Assembly (NCBI GenBank): GCA_030830415.1
Contig: JAURNB010000133.1
Span: 1 to 8,526, forward strand
Reading direction: 5' to 3'
Length of the DNA: 8,526 nucleotides
Origin: Acidimicrobiales bacterium
Lineage (GTDB): Bacteria > Actinomycetota > Acidimicrobiia > Acidimicrobiales > Ilumatobacteraceae
Both the position numbers and the translations under genes were made by a program. Below are positions 1 to 5,509 of this stretch, one piece after another. Positions within the stretch are counted from its first letter, which is position 1. Each line of letters starts with the position of its first letter. The notes beneath the pieces are model-generated. The model saw only the letters and a list, made by a program, of their open reading frames with translations, was not told where the DNA came from and made no database searches.

Positions 1-721
1 AATCGCTGGTGTAGACAGGAGCCGAGCAGCCTTCGATGTAGTGCACTTTTGAGCCTTCATCGGCAATGATGAGCGTGCGCTCGAATTGACCAGCGTTTTC
101 CGAGTTAATGCGGAAGTACGCCTGCAATGGCATTTCACATTCCACGCCTGGTGGAACATAAATAAATGACCCGCCCGACCATACCGATGTGTTCAATGCA
201 GAAAACTTGTTGTCGCCAGGAGGAATGACCGTACCGAAGTACTGCTTGACGAGGTCTGGGTACTCGCGCAATGCGGTGTCCATGTCGCAGAACAAAATGC
301 CCTGAGCTTCAAGGTCTTCACGGTTGCGGTGAAACACCACTTCTGATTCGTACTGTGCGGTGACACCAGCGAGGTACTTACGCTCTGCTTCGGGAATACC
401 GAGCTTTTCGTAGGTGAGCTTCATTTGTTCTGGCAAGTCGTCCCACTCGTCAACCTGCTCGGTGGCTGGCTTCAAGTAGTAATAAATGTCTTGGAAGTCG
501 ATGTCGGGCATGTTGTCGGCAAACCACTTCGCCATTGGCTTGCGGTCGAACATTTTGAGCGAGCGCAGGCGCATTTCGCGCATCCACTCAGGTTCGCCCT
601 TCCACCATGAAATTTGCTCAACAACGCCATCGTCGAGGCCCTTGGCAGGCTGAAACGCGTACTCAACGTTGTCGCTCCAGCCCAATTGGTATTTGCTGAG
701 ATCAAGATCGAATGTACTCAT
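1..721 (-). CDS. sufB: SufB, Fe-S cluster assembly scaffold subunit (N-terminal half; runs off the left edge)
   Basis: SufB is the scaffold subunit of the cytosolic SUF machinery (SufBC2D complex) that builds Fe-S clusters for transfer to apo-proteins. The visible 240 residues start at the ATG at 721-719 (MSTFDLDLSKYQLGWSDNVEY) and stay open to the window edge. Typical SufB stretches are ISWWKGEPEWM (37-47), PDIDFQDIYYY (72-82), the KFSALNTSVWSGGSFIYVPPGV region (172-193) and KVHYIEGCSAP near the edge. C232 of that last motif lies at a conserved SufB position, and no intein interrupts the visible part. The family is about 470 residues, so roughly half is missing. An unusually good Shine-Dalgarno supports the start. 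The gene diverges from ychF. Many actinobacteria have an ArsR/DeoR-type sufR just upstream of sufB, but none is present here. Family identification is confident; the missing half cannot be judged. Confidence 0.96.
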   Translation of the reverse strand, partial: MSTFDLDLSKYQLGWSDNVEYAFQPAKGLDDGVVEQISWWKGEPEWMREMRLRSLKMFDRKPMAKWFADNMPDIDFQDIYYYLKPATEQVDEWDDLPEQMKLTYEKLGIPEAERKYLAGVTAQYESEVVFHRNREDLEAQGILFCDMDTALREYPDLVKQYFGTVIPPGDNKFSALNTSVWSGGSFIYVPPGVECEMPLQAYFRINSENAGQFERTLIIADEGSKVHYIEGCSAPVYTSD

Positions 722-727
722 GGGGGA

Positions 728-733
728 CTCCTC
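728..733 (-). promoter_or_regulatory. Shine-Dalgarno site of sufB
   Basis: On the minus strand GAGGAG lies six bases before the sufB ATG (GAGGAG-TCCCCC-ATG). It is the strongest ribosome binding site seen in the window and fixes the sufB start at 721. Most other genes here have no comparable site. Confidence 0.75.
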
Positions 734-886
734 GACTGCCGCGACCTACGCGGCTACATCTCTAATTAACACTACGGCCATAGTAACAATTCAGCGCAAC
801 GACCACACACTCAAGGTGGCTTATTTTGTCCCGATGTCCTCATCAACCTGAACCGACCGGAAGATCGTTAGCCTGCGACGACCACT
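734..886. promoter_or_regulatory. Divergent sufB/ychF intergenic region, probable promoters
   Basis: This is the longest non-coding stretch in the window and must carry the promoters for sufB (leftward) and probably ychF (rightward). It contains an AT-rich patch at about 761-794. On the minus strand TTGTTA (790-785) and TAATTA (768-763) are 16 bases apart and about 40 bases before the sufB start, a weak -35/-10 pair. Between them lies an imperfect 14-bp palindrome, ACTACGGCCATAGT (771-784). No convincing sigma-70 promoter is visible for ychF, and I see no RNA gene or ORF of note here. That promoters exist is inferred from the divergent arrangement; the exact boxes are weak. Confidence 0.4.
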
Positions 887-1984
887 ATGGAACGCTTCGG
901 ACTTGTTGGGCTCCCCAACGCAGGTAAATCATCTCTCTACAACGCCCTCACCGGAGGCGGCGCCTTGGCTGCCCCCTACGCCTTTGCGACAAAGGACCCC
1001 AATATTGGGGTGGCCCGCGTGCCCGATACCCGCCTCGACCAGTTGGCCATCATGTCGAAGACTCAAAAGACCGTTCATGCCACCGTGCAAGTGGTCGACA
1101 TCGGCGGCATTGTTGAAGGCGCCAGCAAAGGTGAAGGACTCGGCAACAAGTTCCTCGCCAACATTCGCGAAGTGGAAGCAACTGTTTTTGTACTGCGAGC
1201 ATTTGAAGACGACGATGTACCAGGGCCATCAGACCCACTTGAGCATTTGCGCATTGTGGAACTCGAACTCGCACTTGCCGACCTCGAAACCGTGGAATCA
1301 CGTTTGCCGCGCTTACAAAAATCTTCCAAGCTCGATAAGTCGGTGCTTGAAGAAGTCGCCGCACTTGAAGTAGCACTCACCTCCCTCAGTGAAGGCATTC
1401 CTCTCTACCGCGCAGGGCTCAGTGCAGACATTCGCTTGGCACTGGCACCACACTTCTTACTCACCAACCGTCGCGTACTTGCGGTGGTCAACGTTGGGGA
1501 AAATGAGCTCGACAAGATTCCTGAGGCAGAAGCAAGCGTTCGTGCCGAGCTCGCACCCCCTGGCTCTGCAAGTGCCGCAGAAGTAGAAGTGCTCGGTATG
1601 AGTGTTCAACTTGAAGCAGAAGCAGCACAACTCGACGAAGCAGACCGCGCAGAAATGCTCGGAGAACTTGGTCTTGGTGAAGGAGCTCTCCCCCGCATGG
1701 TGCGCAGCGCCTACCACCTGCTCGGTTTGCGTACGTTCATCACCACTGGCGAAAAAGAAACTCGCGCATGGACCTTTAACGCCGGCGGAAAAGCTCCTGA
1801 ATGCGCAGGAAAAATTCACTCCGACCTCCAACGTGGGTTCATTCGCGCCGAAGTCATTGCATGGGATGAACTTTTGGAAATCGGGTCATGGAACAAGGCA
1901 AAAGACTTGGGCAAAGTGCGTTCTGAAGGAAAAGAATACGAAGTCATCGACGGCGACGTCATGGAAATTCGCTTTAACGTTTAG
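887..1984 (+). CDS. ychF: YchF, redox/translation-associated P-loop ATPase (Obg family)
   Basis: YchF (OLA1 in eukaryotes) is a universal cytosolic Obg-family P-loop NTPase that binds ribosomes and in E. coli influences oxidative stress responses. It prefers ATP over GTP. The 365-aa product matches the usual length of about 363. It has the P-loop GLPNAGKS (8-15), a G3 region DIGG (71-74) followed by the family signature SKGEGLGNKFL (80-90), and NVGE (202-205), the NxxE variant of the G4 motif linked to adenine preference. A C-terminal TGS domain (about 280-365) contains RAWTF, AGKIHSDLQRGFIRAE and EGKEYEVIDGDVMEIRFNV. It ends in TAG exactly where the family ends, so TAG is a true stop codon in this genome. 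The ATG at 887 fits the N-terminus although no Shine-Dalgarno is visible. It ends 2 nt before the stop of the convergent secreted-protein gene. Confidence 0.97.
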   Translation: MERFGLVGLPNAGKSSLYNALTGGGALAAPYAFATKDPNIGVARVPDTRLDQLAIMSKTQKTVHATVQVVDIGGIVEGASKGEGLGNKFLANIREVEATVFVLRAFEDDDVPGPSDPLEHLRIVELELALADLETVESRLPRLQKSSKLDKSVLEEVAALEVALTSLSEGIPLYRAGLSADIRLALAPHFLLTNRRVLAVVNVGENELDKIPEAEASVRAELAPPGSASAAEVEVLGMSVQLEAEAAQLDEADRAEMLGELGLGEGALPRMVRSAYHLLGLRTFITTGEKETRAWTFNAGGKAPECAGKIHSDLQRGFIRAEVIAWDELLEIGSWNKAKDLGKVRSEGKEYEVIDGDVMEIRFNV

Positions 1985-1986
1985 CG

Positions 1987-2685
1987 TTACTTACACACTC
2001 CTGGTGCAGCAACATACGCTTCGCCACCTCGCTGATACTGACCGTAGTCAAGCAATGCACCGAACCTTTGGCCTTGAATGATCAAGTTGTAGCAGGTTGC
2101 AAAGTTGGGAATTGTTGGCGTGAACTTTTGCGCAATATATGCGCCTTTAGCCACAGCTACTCGCACAGTTACTTTTGCACGAGCATATTTTTTCCACACT
2201 GAAGCATAAATACGCGGGTGATAACCCGAACACGCCCAGCCATCGCAACCACCGATGTACGGCTTCCCTTCGGTCACGAAATTTTTGCCATTCGACAAAC
2301 TCCATAGCGCACCCACATCGACAGCAAACTGTTGCGCAATTTCCAATGGGGTGCCTTTCGGTATCTTCCCAATGCGAGGAATACTCACCACATCCCATTG
2401 GAAAATACTCGATACTTCACGCGCCCGAGTTGCATAGATGTAGTCGCACTGCATGTTCCAAAACTTCTGAAGTCGCTTGGTGCAATCGGCCCCCCAGGTG
2501 GGAAGCCACACTTGCTGTGTTGCGTCGAGAGGCGATGTCGTGCAGGTTAAACCGCTCGCCTTCAACGAACTTCCCAAGGTGGTACACGGCGCTCCAGCCA
2601 CAGGTTTTGCCACCGCCACACGCTCCATGCACACAATGCTGGTAACCGCGATGACTGCACAGGCAAGCGACTTTGTGAATCTCAC
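1987..2685 (-). CDS. Unrecognised secreted protein with eight cysteines in the mature part
   Basis: I do not recognise this 232-aa protein as a named family. It begins with a GTG at 2685-2683 that opens a clear signal peptide: MRFTK, a hydrophobic core at 6-20, and a likely cleavage at AVA-K (26/27). It is therefore probably exported by Sec to the cell surface or medium. The mature part has eight cysteines (34, 48, 68, 80, 147, 152, 198, 231), enough for four disulfides. The segment from GAPC (31-34) through GLTC (45-48) to W60 resembles a short Cys/Trp motif (G..C...G...C...W) that I recall from other actinobacterial secreted proteins. The middle is rich in aromatics (FQWDVVSIP, WSLSNGKNFV, YASVWKKYA). 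No catalytic motif, lipobox or LPXTG anchor is visible. No Shine-Dalgarno precedes the GTG; TATAAAAA lies just upstream. It diverges from the DUF192 gene and converges on ychF. Confidence 0.8.
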   Translation of the reverse strand: MRFTKSLACAVIAVTSIVCMERVAVAKPVAGAPCTTLGSSLKASGLTCTTSPLDATQQVWLPTWGADCTKRLQKFWNMQCDYIYATRAREVSSIFQWDVVSIPRIGKIPKGTPLEIAQQFAVDVGALWSLSNGKNFVTEGKPYIGGCDGWACSGYHPRIYASVWKKYARAKVTVRVAVAKGAYIAQKFTPTIPNFATCYNLIIQGQRFGALLDYGQYQRGGEAYVAAPGVCK

Positions 2686-2748
2686 TTTTTATACGGTATC
2701 GGCAGGAAGAACACGCATGCGACTAACCTCAAAGAAAGCAACAGTCTC
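2686..2748. promoter_or_regulatory. Short divergent intergenic region, probable promoters
   Basis: These 63 bases separate the divergent secreted-protein and DUF192 genes, so both probably have promoters here or just inside the opposite gene. TATAAAAA abuts the GTG start of the leftward gene, and TATACGGTATC can be read rightward, but neither has a good -35 box at normal spacing. GAAAG at 2734-2738, ten bases before the DUF192 ATG, is a poor Shine-Dalgarno. The call rests on gene orientation, not on clear boxes. Confidence 0.3.
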
Positions 2749-3153
2749 ATGAAAAAAATTCCCTCACACCATTTGTCTTCCACTCGAGAAGCTGCTTCCA
2801 CCGGCTGGCTCGTACGCGACAATACGGTGTTGGCAACCATTTCATGTGCGCAGTCACGCAGAGCACGTCGTGTTGGCCTTCGTGGCACAGACCGTGTGAA
2901 CACACCACTTCTTCTTCAGCCATGCAGGTGGGTACATAGTTTTGGCATGAGAGTTCCTCTAGCTGTTCTCTACATCAACCACGGTGGCGAAGTAGTGAAA
3001 ATTCAAGAACTGAAAAGAAATCGGCTTCCTCTTCCCGTTGTTAAAGCATGTTGTGTTCTTGAAGCCGACGCCGATGCTCCGCGACGGTGGAACCTACATG
3101 TTGGCGATACCGTTGAAATTCGATTCGCCCAAGATTCGCGCGTCACATCATGA
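2749..3153 (+). CDS. DUF192 family protein
   Basis: This 134-aa protein belongs to DUF192 (PF02643), small beta-rich proteins of unknown biochemical role that occur in many bacteria and archaea. The family core runs from about residue 37 to 125: RRARRVGLRG (37-46), the hallmark HSFGMRVPLAVLYI (63-76), GEVVKIQEL (80-88), KACCVLEADA (99-108), and a terminal LHVGDTVEI (116-124). In many members the hallmark reads HSFGMxxPLDV, so the Asp is Ala here. Many family members are exported, but this one lacks a signal peptide and starts MKKIPSHHLSS, so it is probably cytosolic. Its TGA overlaps the rsmI ATG by 4 nt (ATGA), implying translational coupling to the rRNA methyltransferase. The first 18 residues are weakly constrained, so the true start could lie slightly downstream. 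Confidence 0.85.
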   Translation: MKKIPSHHLSSTREAASTGWLVRDNTVLATISCAQSRRARRVGLRGTDRVNTPLLLQPCRWVHSFGMRVPLAVLYINHGGEVVKIQELKRNRLPLPVVKACCVLEADADAPRRWNLHVGDTVEIRFAQDSRVTS

Positions 3154-4004
3154 GCGGACAACTCATCCTTGTTGCTACCCCGATTGGGAATCTTGGAGAT
3201 ATCTCTGAACGAATGAAGTCGGTGCTTGAGCAAGCAGACATCATCGCTTGCGAAGACTCTCGCCACTCTGGGCGCCTCGTCAAACACATGGGCATCACTT
3301 CCCCTAAGTACATCGTGGTCAATGATCACACCGAACGTGATGCATGTAACGGAATCATCGAAGCCATCATGGGCGGGAAAACAGTTGCACTGATCACCGA
3401 TGCGGGCACTCCTGGCATCAGCGACCCAGGCAGCGTTGTTGTGCAAGCAGTCATTGCTGCTGGTCTTTCTGTATCTGCAGTGCCGGGGCCGGCTGCTCTC
3501 ATTATGGCTCTCATCATCAGCGGCATTCCCACCACGCGATTCGTCTTTGAAGGGTTCCTTCCACGTTCAGGCCGCGACCGCGCAGAACGCCTCGCCGATA
3601 TCGCCAGTGAAATGCGCACAGTCATTTTCTACGAAGCTCCACATCGCATTTCCCGCACGCTCAACGATCTTGCAGTTGCATGCCACCCCGACCGCAGCAT
3701 TGCCGTTACGCGTGAACTCACGAAAATGCACGAAGAAGTGTGGCGAGGTTCGGTGGGTGCAGCTGCACAACACTTTGCGACCATTGAACCTATGGGCGAA
3801 TTTGTTGTTGTTTTAGCACCAGCTGAAGCACCGCTACCAGCAGATGAAGATCTCATCAAAGAAGCTCTCGTTCATGAATTCTCAGCTGGATCATCCACAC
3901 GCGACGCGGTTGACGCCGTCGTGAAGAAAACAAATGCGCCAAAAAGAGCGGTGTACGCACTTGCACTTCTCCTCAACAATAAAGAAGTTACCAATGACAA
4001 ATAA
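3150..4004 (+). CDS. rsmI: RsmI, 16S rRNA (cytidine-1402 2'-O)-methyltransferase
   Basis: RsmI uses S-adenosylmethionine to methylate the 2'-O of C1402 in the decoding centre of 16S rRNA, tuning decoding fidelity. The 284-aa product is family length. It is a tetrapyrrole-methylase-fold (class III) enzyme: ILVATPIGNLGDIS (6-19), IIACEDSRHSGRL (31-43), ALITDAGTPGISDPGS (80-95), the SAVPGPAAL loop (108-116), SGIPTTRFVFEGFLP (124-138), FYEAPHRI (159-166) and RELTKMHEEVWRG (188-200). The usual HNE triad after GI is replaced by NDHTE (58-62), a mild variation. The start overlaps the DUF192 stop, with no Shine-Dalgarno of its own. Its 3' end overlaps the next gene by 11 nt. A second 16S methyltransferase gene (rsmA) lies at the right edge of the window. 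Confidence 0.96.
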   Translation: MSGQLILVATPIGNLGDISERMKSVLEQADIIACEDSRHSGRLVKHMGITSPKYIVVNDHTERDACNGIIEAIMGGKTVALITDAGTPGISDPGSVVVQAVIAAGLSVSAVPGPAALIMALIISGIPTTRFVFEGFLPRSGRDRAERLADIASEMRTVIFYEAPHRISRTLNDLAVACHPDRSIAVTRELTKMHEEVWRGSVGAAAQHFATIEPMGEFVVVLAPAEAPLPADEDLIKEALVHEFSAGSSTRDAVDAVVKKTNAPKRAVYALALLLNNKEVTNDK

Positions 4005-4668
4005 CAAGGGAATCCTCTTTTTCGACCTCGATGGAACTGTTGCCGATTCTGGAACCGGAATTCTTGCCTCCATGAACCATGTTCTTGAATCGCGTCATTT
4101 GCAACCACTCACTCGGGAAGATCTCACGTATTTTGTCGGACCTCCCCTATCGGTTTCCTTCCCAAAGGTTTTCGCGCCGCGTGGTGTACCCACAGAAGAA
4201 ATGCAGATGTTCATCATGGAATACCGAGCTATCTACGGGGCCACACACCTTCCGCAAACTCCGCTCAACCCCGGCATGGGTGACGCACTCGTTGAACTCA
4301 AAAAAACGTGGCACCTCGCAATAGTGACCTCAAAACCAGAGCCACAAGCCCTCATTGCTATCCAGGCAACTGGTGTACGCCACTACTTCGACATTGTTGT
4401 TGGCCCTCATGACGATTCTGAAATTCCCAAAGCTCAACTATTGGAACGCGCGCTGCGTGAAATGAAGGAGCTGCACGGCACACTGCCTCCTCTTACTGAC
4501 TGTTGGATGATCGGCGATCGCCATCACGACATTGATGCAGGTGTTGAAGTGGGCACCCACTCTGCCGGGGTGCTGTGGGGCTTTGGTTCGCGCGAAGAAC
4601 TCAGCTCAGCTGGAGCTACTGCAATTGTGGAAACGCCACAAGAACTTGTTGCCGTTCTCAATAACTAA
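3994..4668 (+). CDS. HAD-superfamily hydrolase, phosphoglycolate-phosphatase type
   Basis: This is a predicted cytosolic Mg2+-dependent phosphatase of HAD subfamily IA. It is closest in appearance to the Gph-like/5'-nucleotidase-like group with an FVGPPL cap motif. I chose the ATG at 3994 (224 aa) because DLDGT then falls at 11-15, as usual; GAAG at 3984-3987, six bases before it, can serve as Shine-Dalgarno. An upstream in-frame ATG at 3934 would add 20 unrelated residues inside rsmI. Motif I has D11 and D13, motif II is VTSKP (T112), the motif III Lys is K146, and motif IV is GDRHHDID (174-181). The helical cap includes YFVGPPLSVSF (46-56). The substrate cannot be read from the sequence; phosphoglycolate, another small phosphate ester or a nucleotide is possible. 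Its TAA shares bases with the ancestral stop of the convergent thioesterase. Confidence 0.9.
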   Translation: MTNNKGILFFDLDGTVADSGTGILASMNHVLESRHLQPLTREDLTYFVGPPLSVSFPKVFAPRGVPTEEMQMFIMEYRAIYGATHLPQTPLNPGMGDALVELKKTWHLAIVTSKPEPQALIAIQATGVRHYFDIVVGPHDDSEIPKAQLLERALREMKELHGTLPPLTDCWMIGDRHHDIDAGVEVGTHSAGVLWGFGSREELSSAGATAIVETPQELVAVLNN

Positions 4669-4769
4669 ACAGCACGCGGGGCAACAGCCATTTGGCGACT
4701 CAGGGCAACAAGCGTTCCCGACTCATCCCAAATTTCGCCGTCTTCTTCAAGTAATCCACCCTGAACCAC
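4665..4769 (-). pseudogene. Detached C-terminal tail of the acyl-CoA thioesterase, after an in-frame amber
   Basis: Downstream of the TAG at 4772-4770 the same minus-strand frame stays open for 34 codons and ends in TAG at 4667-4665. The conceptual tail begins VVQGGLLEEDGEIWD, continues ESGTLVALSRQMAV and ends APRAV. That is the pattern I recall for the last strands of 4HBT_3-type (TesB-like) thioesterases, with GGxLEEDGEIWD followed by LVAxSRQ. The upstream part ends in the matching preceding strand (RLACSFRT), so only one codon separates two well-fitting halves. The tail has no start codon of its own and is not a separate gene. Its stop interlocks with the HAD TAA in the shared bases CTAA (4665-4668), as a normal tail-to-tail gene end would. 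Confidence 0.8.
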
Positions 4770-5486
4770 CTAGGTGCGAAACGAACAAGCGAGTCGTTTA
4801 CCAACCGGCACCGCACGCACATGCACGGTGAGTTCCAAAGTTGGCACCCAGCCTTTTTCATACGGCAAGTTGAACAACGGCGGCGGCATTGCATCGACCG
4901 CAAGGAGCAACGCGAGAGTGTCGATGGGGCGATCGTCTCGAAAGTGAATCCACCCACGCATTTGTGCAGTGCCCGAAGGAGTACCTGAAATAAAAGTGGA
5001 ATCGTCGGGGTGCAACCTATTGGTGACATTTTGCAAAAGACCAATGGTGAACTCACCACCATCACTATTGCGACTTGTGCACTGCTCATAAGGCGGCAAG
5101 TCGGGTGGTGTTGCCGTCACAATTTGTGGTTCAAGTGCTGCCATTTCACCCCATGCACCAAGAACACGCATGATGTTGCGGTCACCGCGGCGCATTGTTG
5201 CGTTCATCGTGGTCACCAACTTCCCGGTTTTCACAGTGTCAACTTCAATTTCCAATGGGCCCGCGGGAGCAGGTGCAAGATAATGAGCGCTCACCGTGAA
5301 CGGGTCGCGACGCCCAGAATGTTGCTGCATCGCACGGCCCATCATGGCCAGCAGATAGCCCCCGTTGGCATTTCCCATGATGTCCCAGCCATCAAAAACT
5401 TCAGCTGAAAAGGTGGTGAGGCCATTTTTTTGCGCAATTGGTGTCACAGCCGTTGCAGTATCGAAGCGGAAAGTCACGGTCAGCAT
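4770..5486 (-). CDS. TesB-like acyl-CoA thioesterase (4HBT_3 fold), cut short by an in-frame TAG
   Basis: The predicted role is cytosolic hydrolysis of acyl-CoA thioesters by a double-hotdog enzyme (PF13622-like). I chose the ATG at 5486-5484: it gives an N-terminus like relatives (MLTVTFRFDTATAVTPI) and leaves the metG start free. An in-frame ATG at 5531 would run over the metG start and adds 15 non-conserved residues. The first hotdog has NGGYLLAMMGRAM (41-53) and the PFTVSAHYLAPAPAGPLEIEV region (62-82). The second has MRGWIHFRDD (176-185), ALLLAVDAMPPPLF (192-205) with the Asp usually implicated in catalysis at 198, and WVPTLELTVHVRA (213-225). The frame stops at residue 238, in the middle of a conserved strand. 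Reading through gives 273 aa, a normal family length. As written, the product would lack the end of the second hotdog and probably would not fold. Family call confident; functionality doubtful. Confidence 0.85.
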   Translation of the reverse strand: MLTVTFRFDTATAVTPIAQKNGLTTFSAEVFDGWDIMGNANGGYLLAMMGRAMQQHSGRRDPFTVSAHYLAPAPAGPLEIEVDTVKTGKLVTTMNATMRRGDRNIMRVLGAWGEMAALEPQIVTATPPDLPPYEQCTSRNSDGGEFTIGLLQNVTNRLHPDDSTFISGTPSGTAQMRGWIHFRDDRPIDTLALLLAVDAMPPPLFNLPYEKGWVPTLELTVHVRAVPVGKRLACSFRT

Positions 5487-5509
5487 CGTATTGCTCGTAT
5501 CCTCATGTT
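5487..5509. promoter_or_regulatory. 23-nt gap between the divergent thioesterase and metG starts
   Basis: With starts at 5486 (minus) and 5510 (plus) only 23 bases remain. The promoters must overlap one another or lie inside the opposing gene. TATCCT at 5498-5503 ends six bases before the metG GTG, where a -10 box would sit for a leaderless transcript, but no good -35 is seen. On the minus strand GAGG is 14 bases before the thioesterase ATG, too far for a good ribosome binding site. Confidence 0.25.

Noticed and set aside
425..851. Plus-strand open frames opposite sufB.
   Set aside because: They are antisense to the conserved SufB coding sequence and have no start signals or domains.
1602..2081. 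Open frame of 159 codons overlapping the end of ychF.
   Set aside because: It is an out-of-frame shadow of the well-conserved YchF TGS domain and shows no motif.
2175..2645. Long plus-strand open frame opposite the secreted-protein gene.
   Set aside because: It has no domain or plausible composition (many His, Arg, Ser, Cys). The minus strand carries a clear signal peptide and regular cysteine spacing.
2675..2685. Small palindrome GTGAATCTCAC at the start of the secreted-protein gene.
   Set aside because: It has only 4-bp arms and is expected often by chance; no paired promoter box supports an operator.
3934..3993. The upstream ATG of the HAD frame at 3934.
   Set aside because: It adds 20 basic, unrelated residues inside rsmI; ATG at 3994 has a Shine-Dalgarno-like GAAG and puts DLDGT at residues 11-15.
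4770..4772. Genome-wide reassignment of TAG to an amino acid.
   Set aside because: ychF ends in TAG exactly at the family C-terminus, and the thioesterase tail also ends in TAG, so TAG works as a stop in this window.
5438..5509. The upstream ATG of the metG frame at 5438.
   Set aside because: The extra 24 residues are unlike MetRS and lie antisense within the thioesterase; GTG at 5510 gives the family start.
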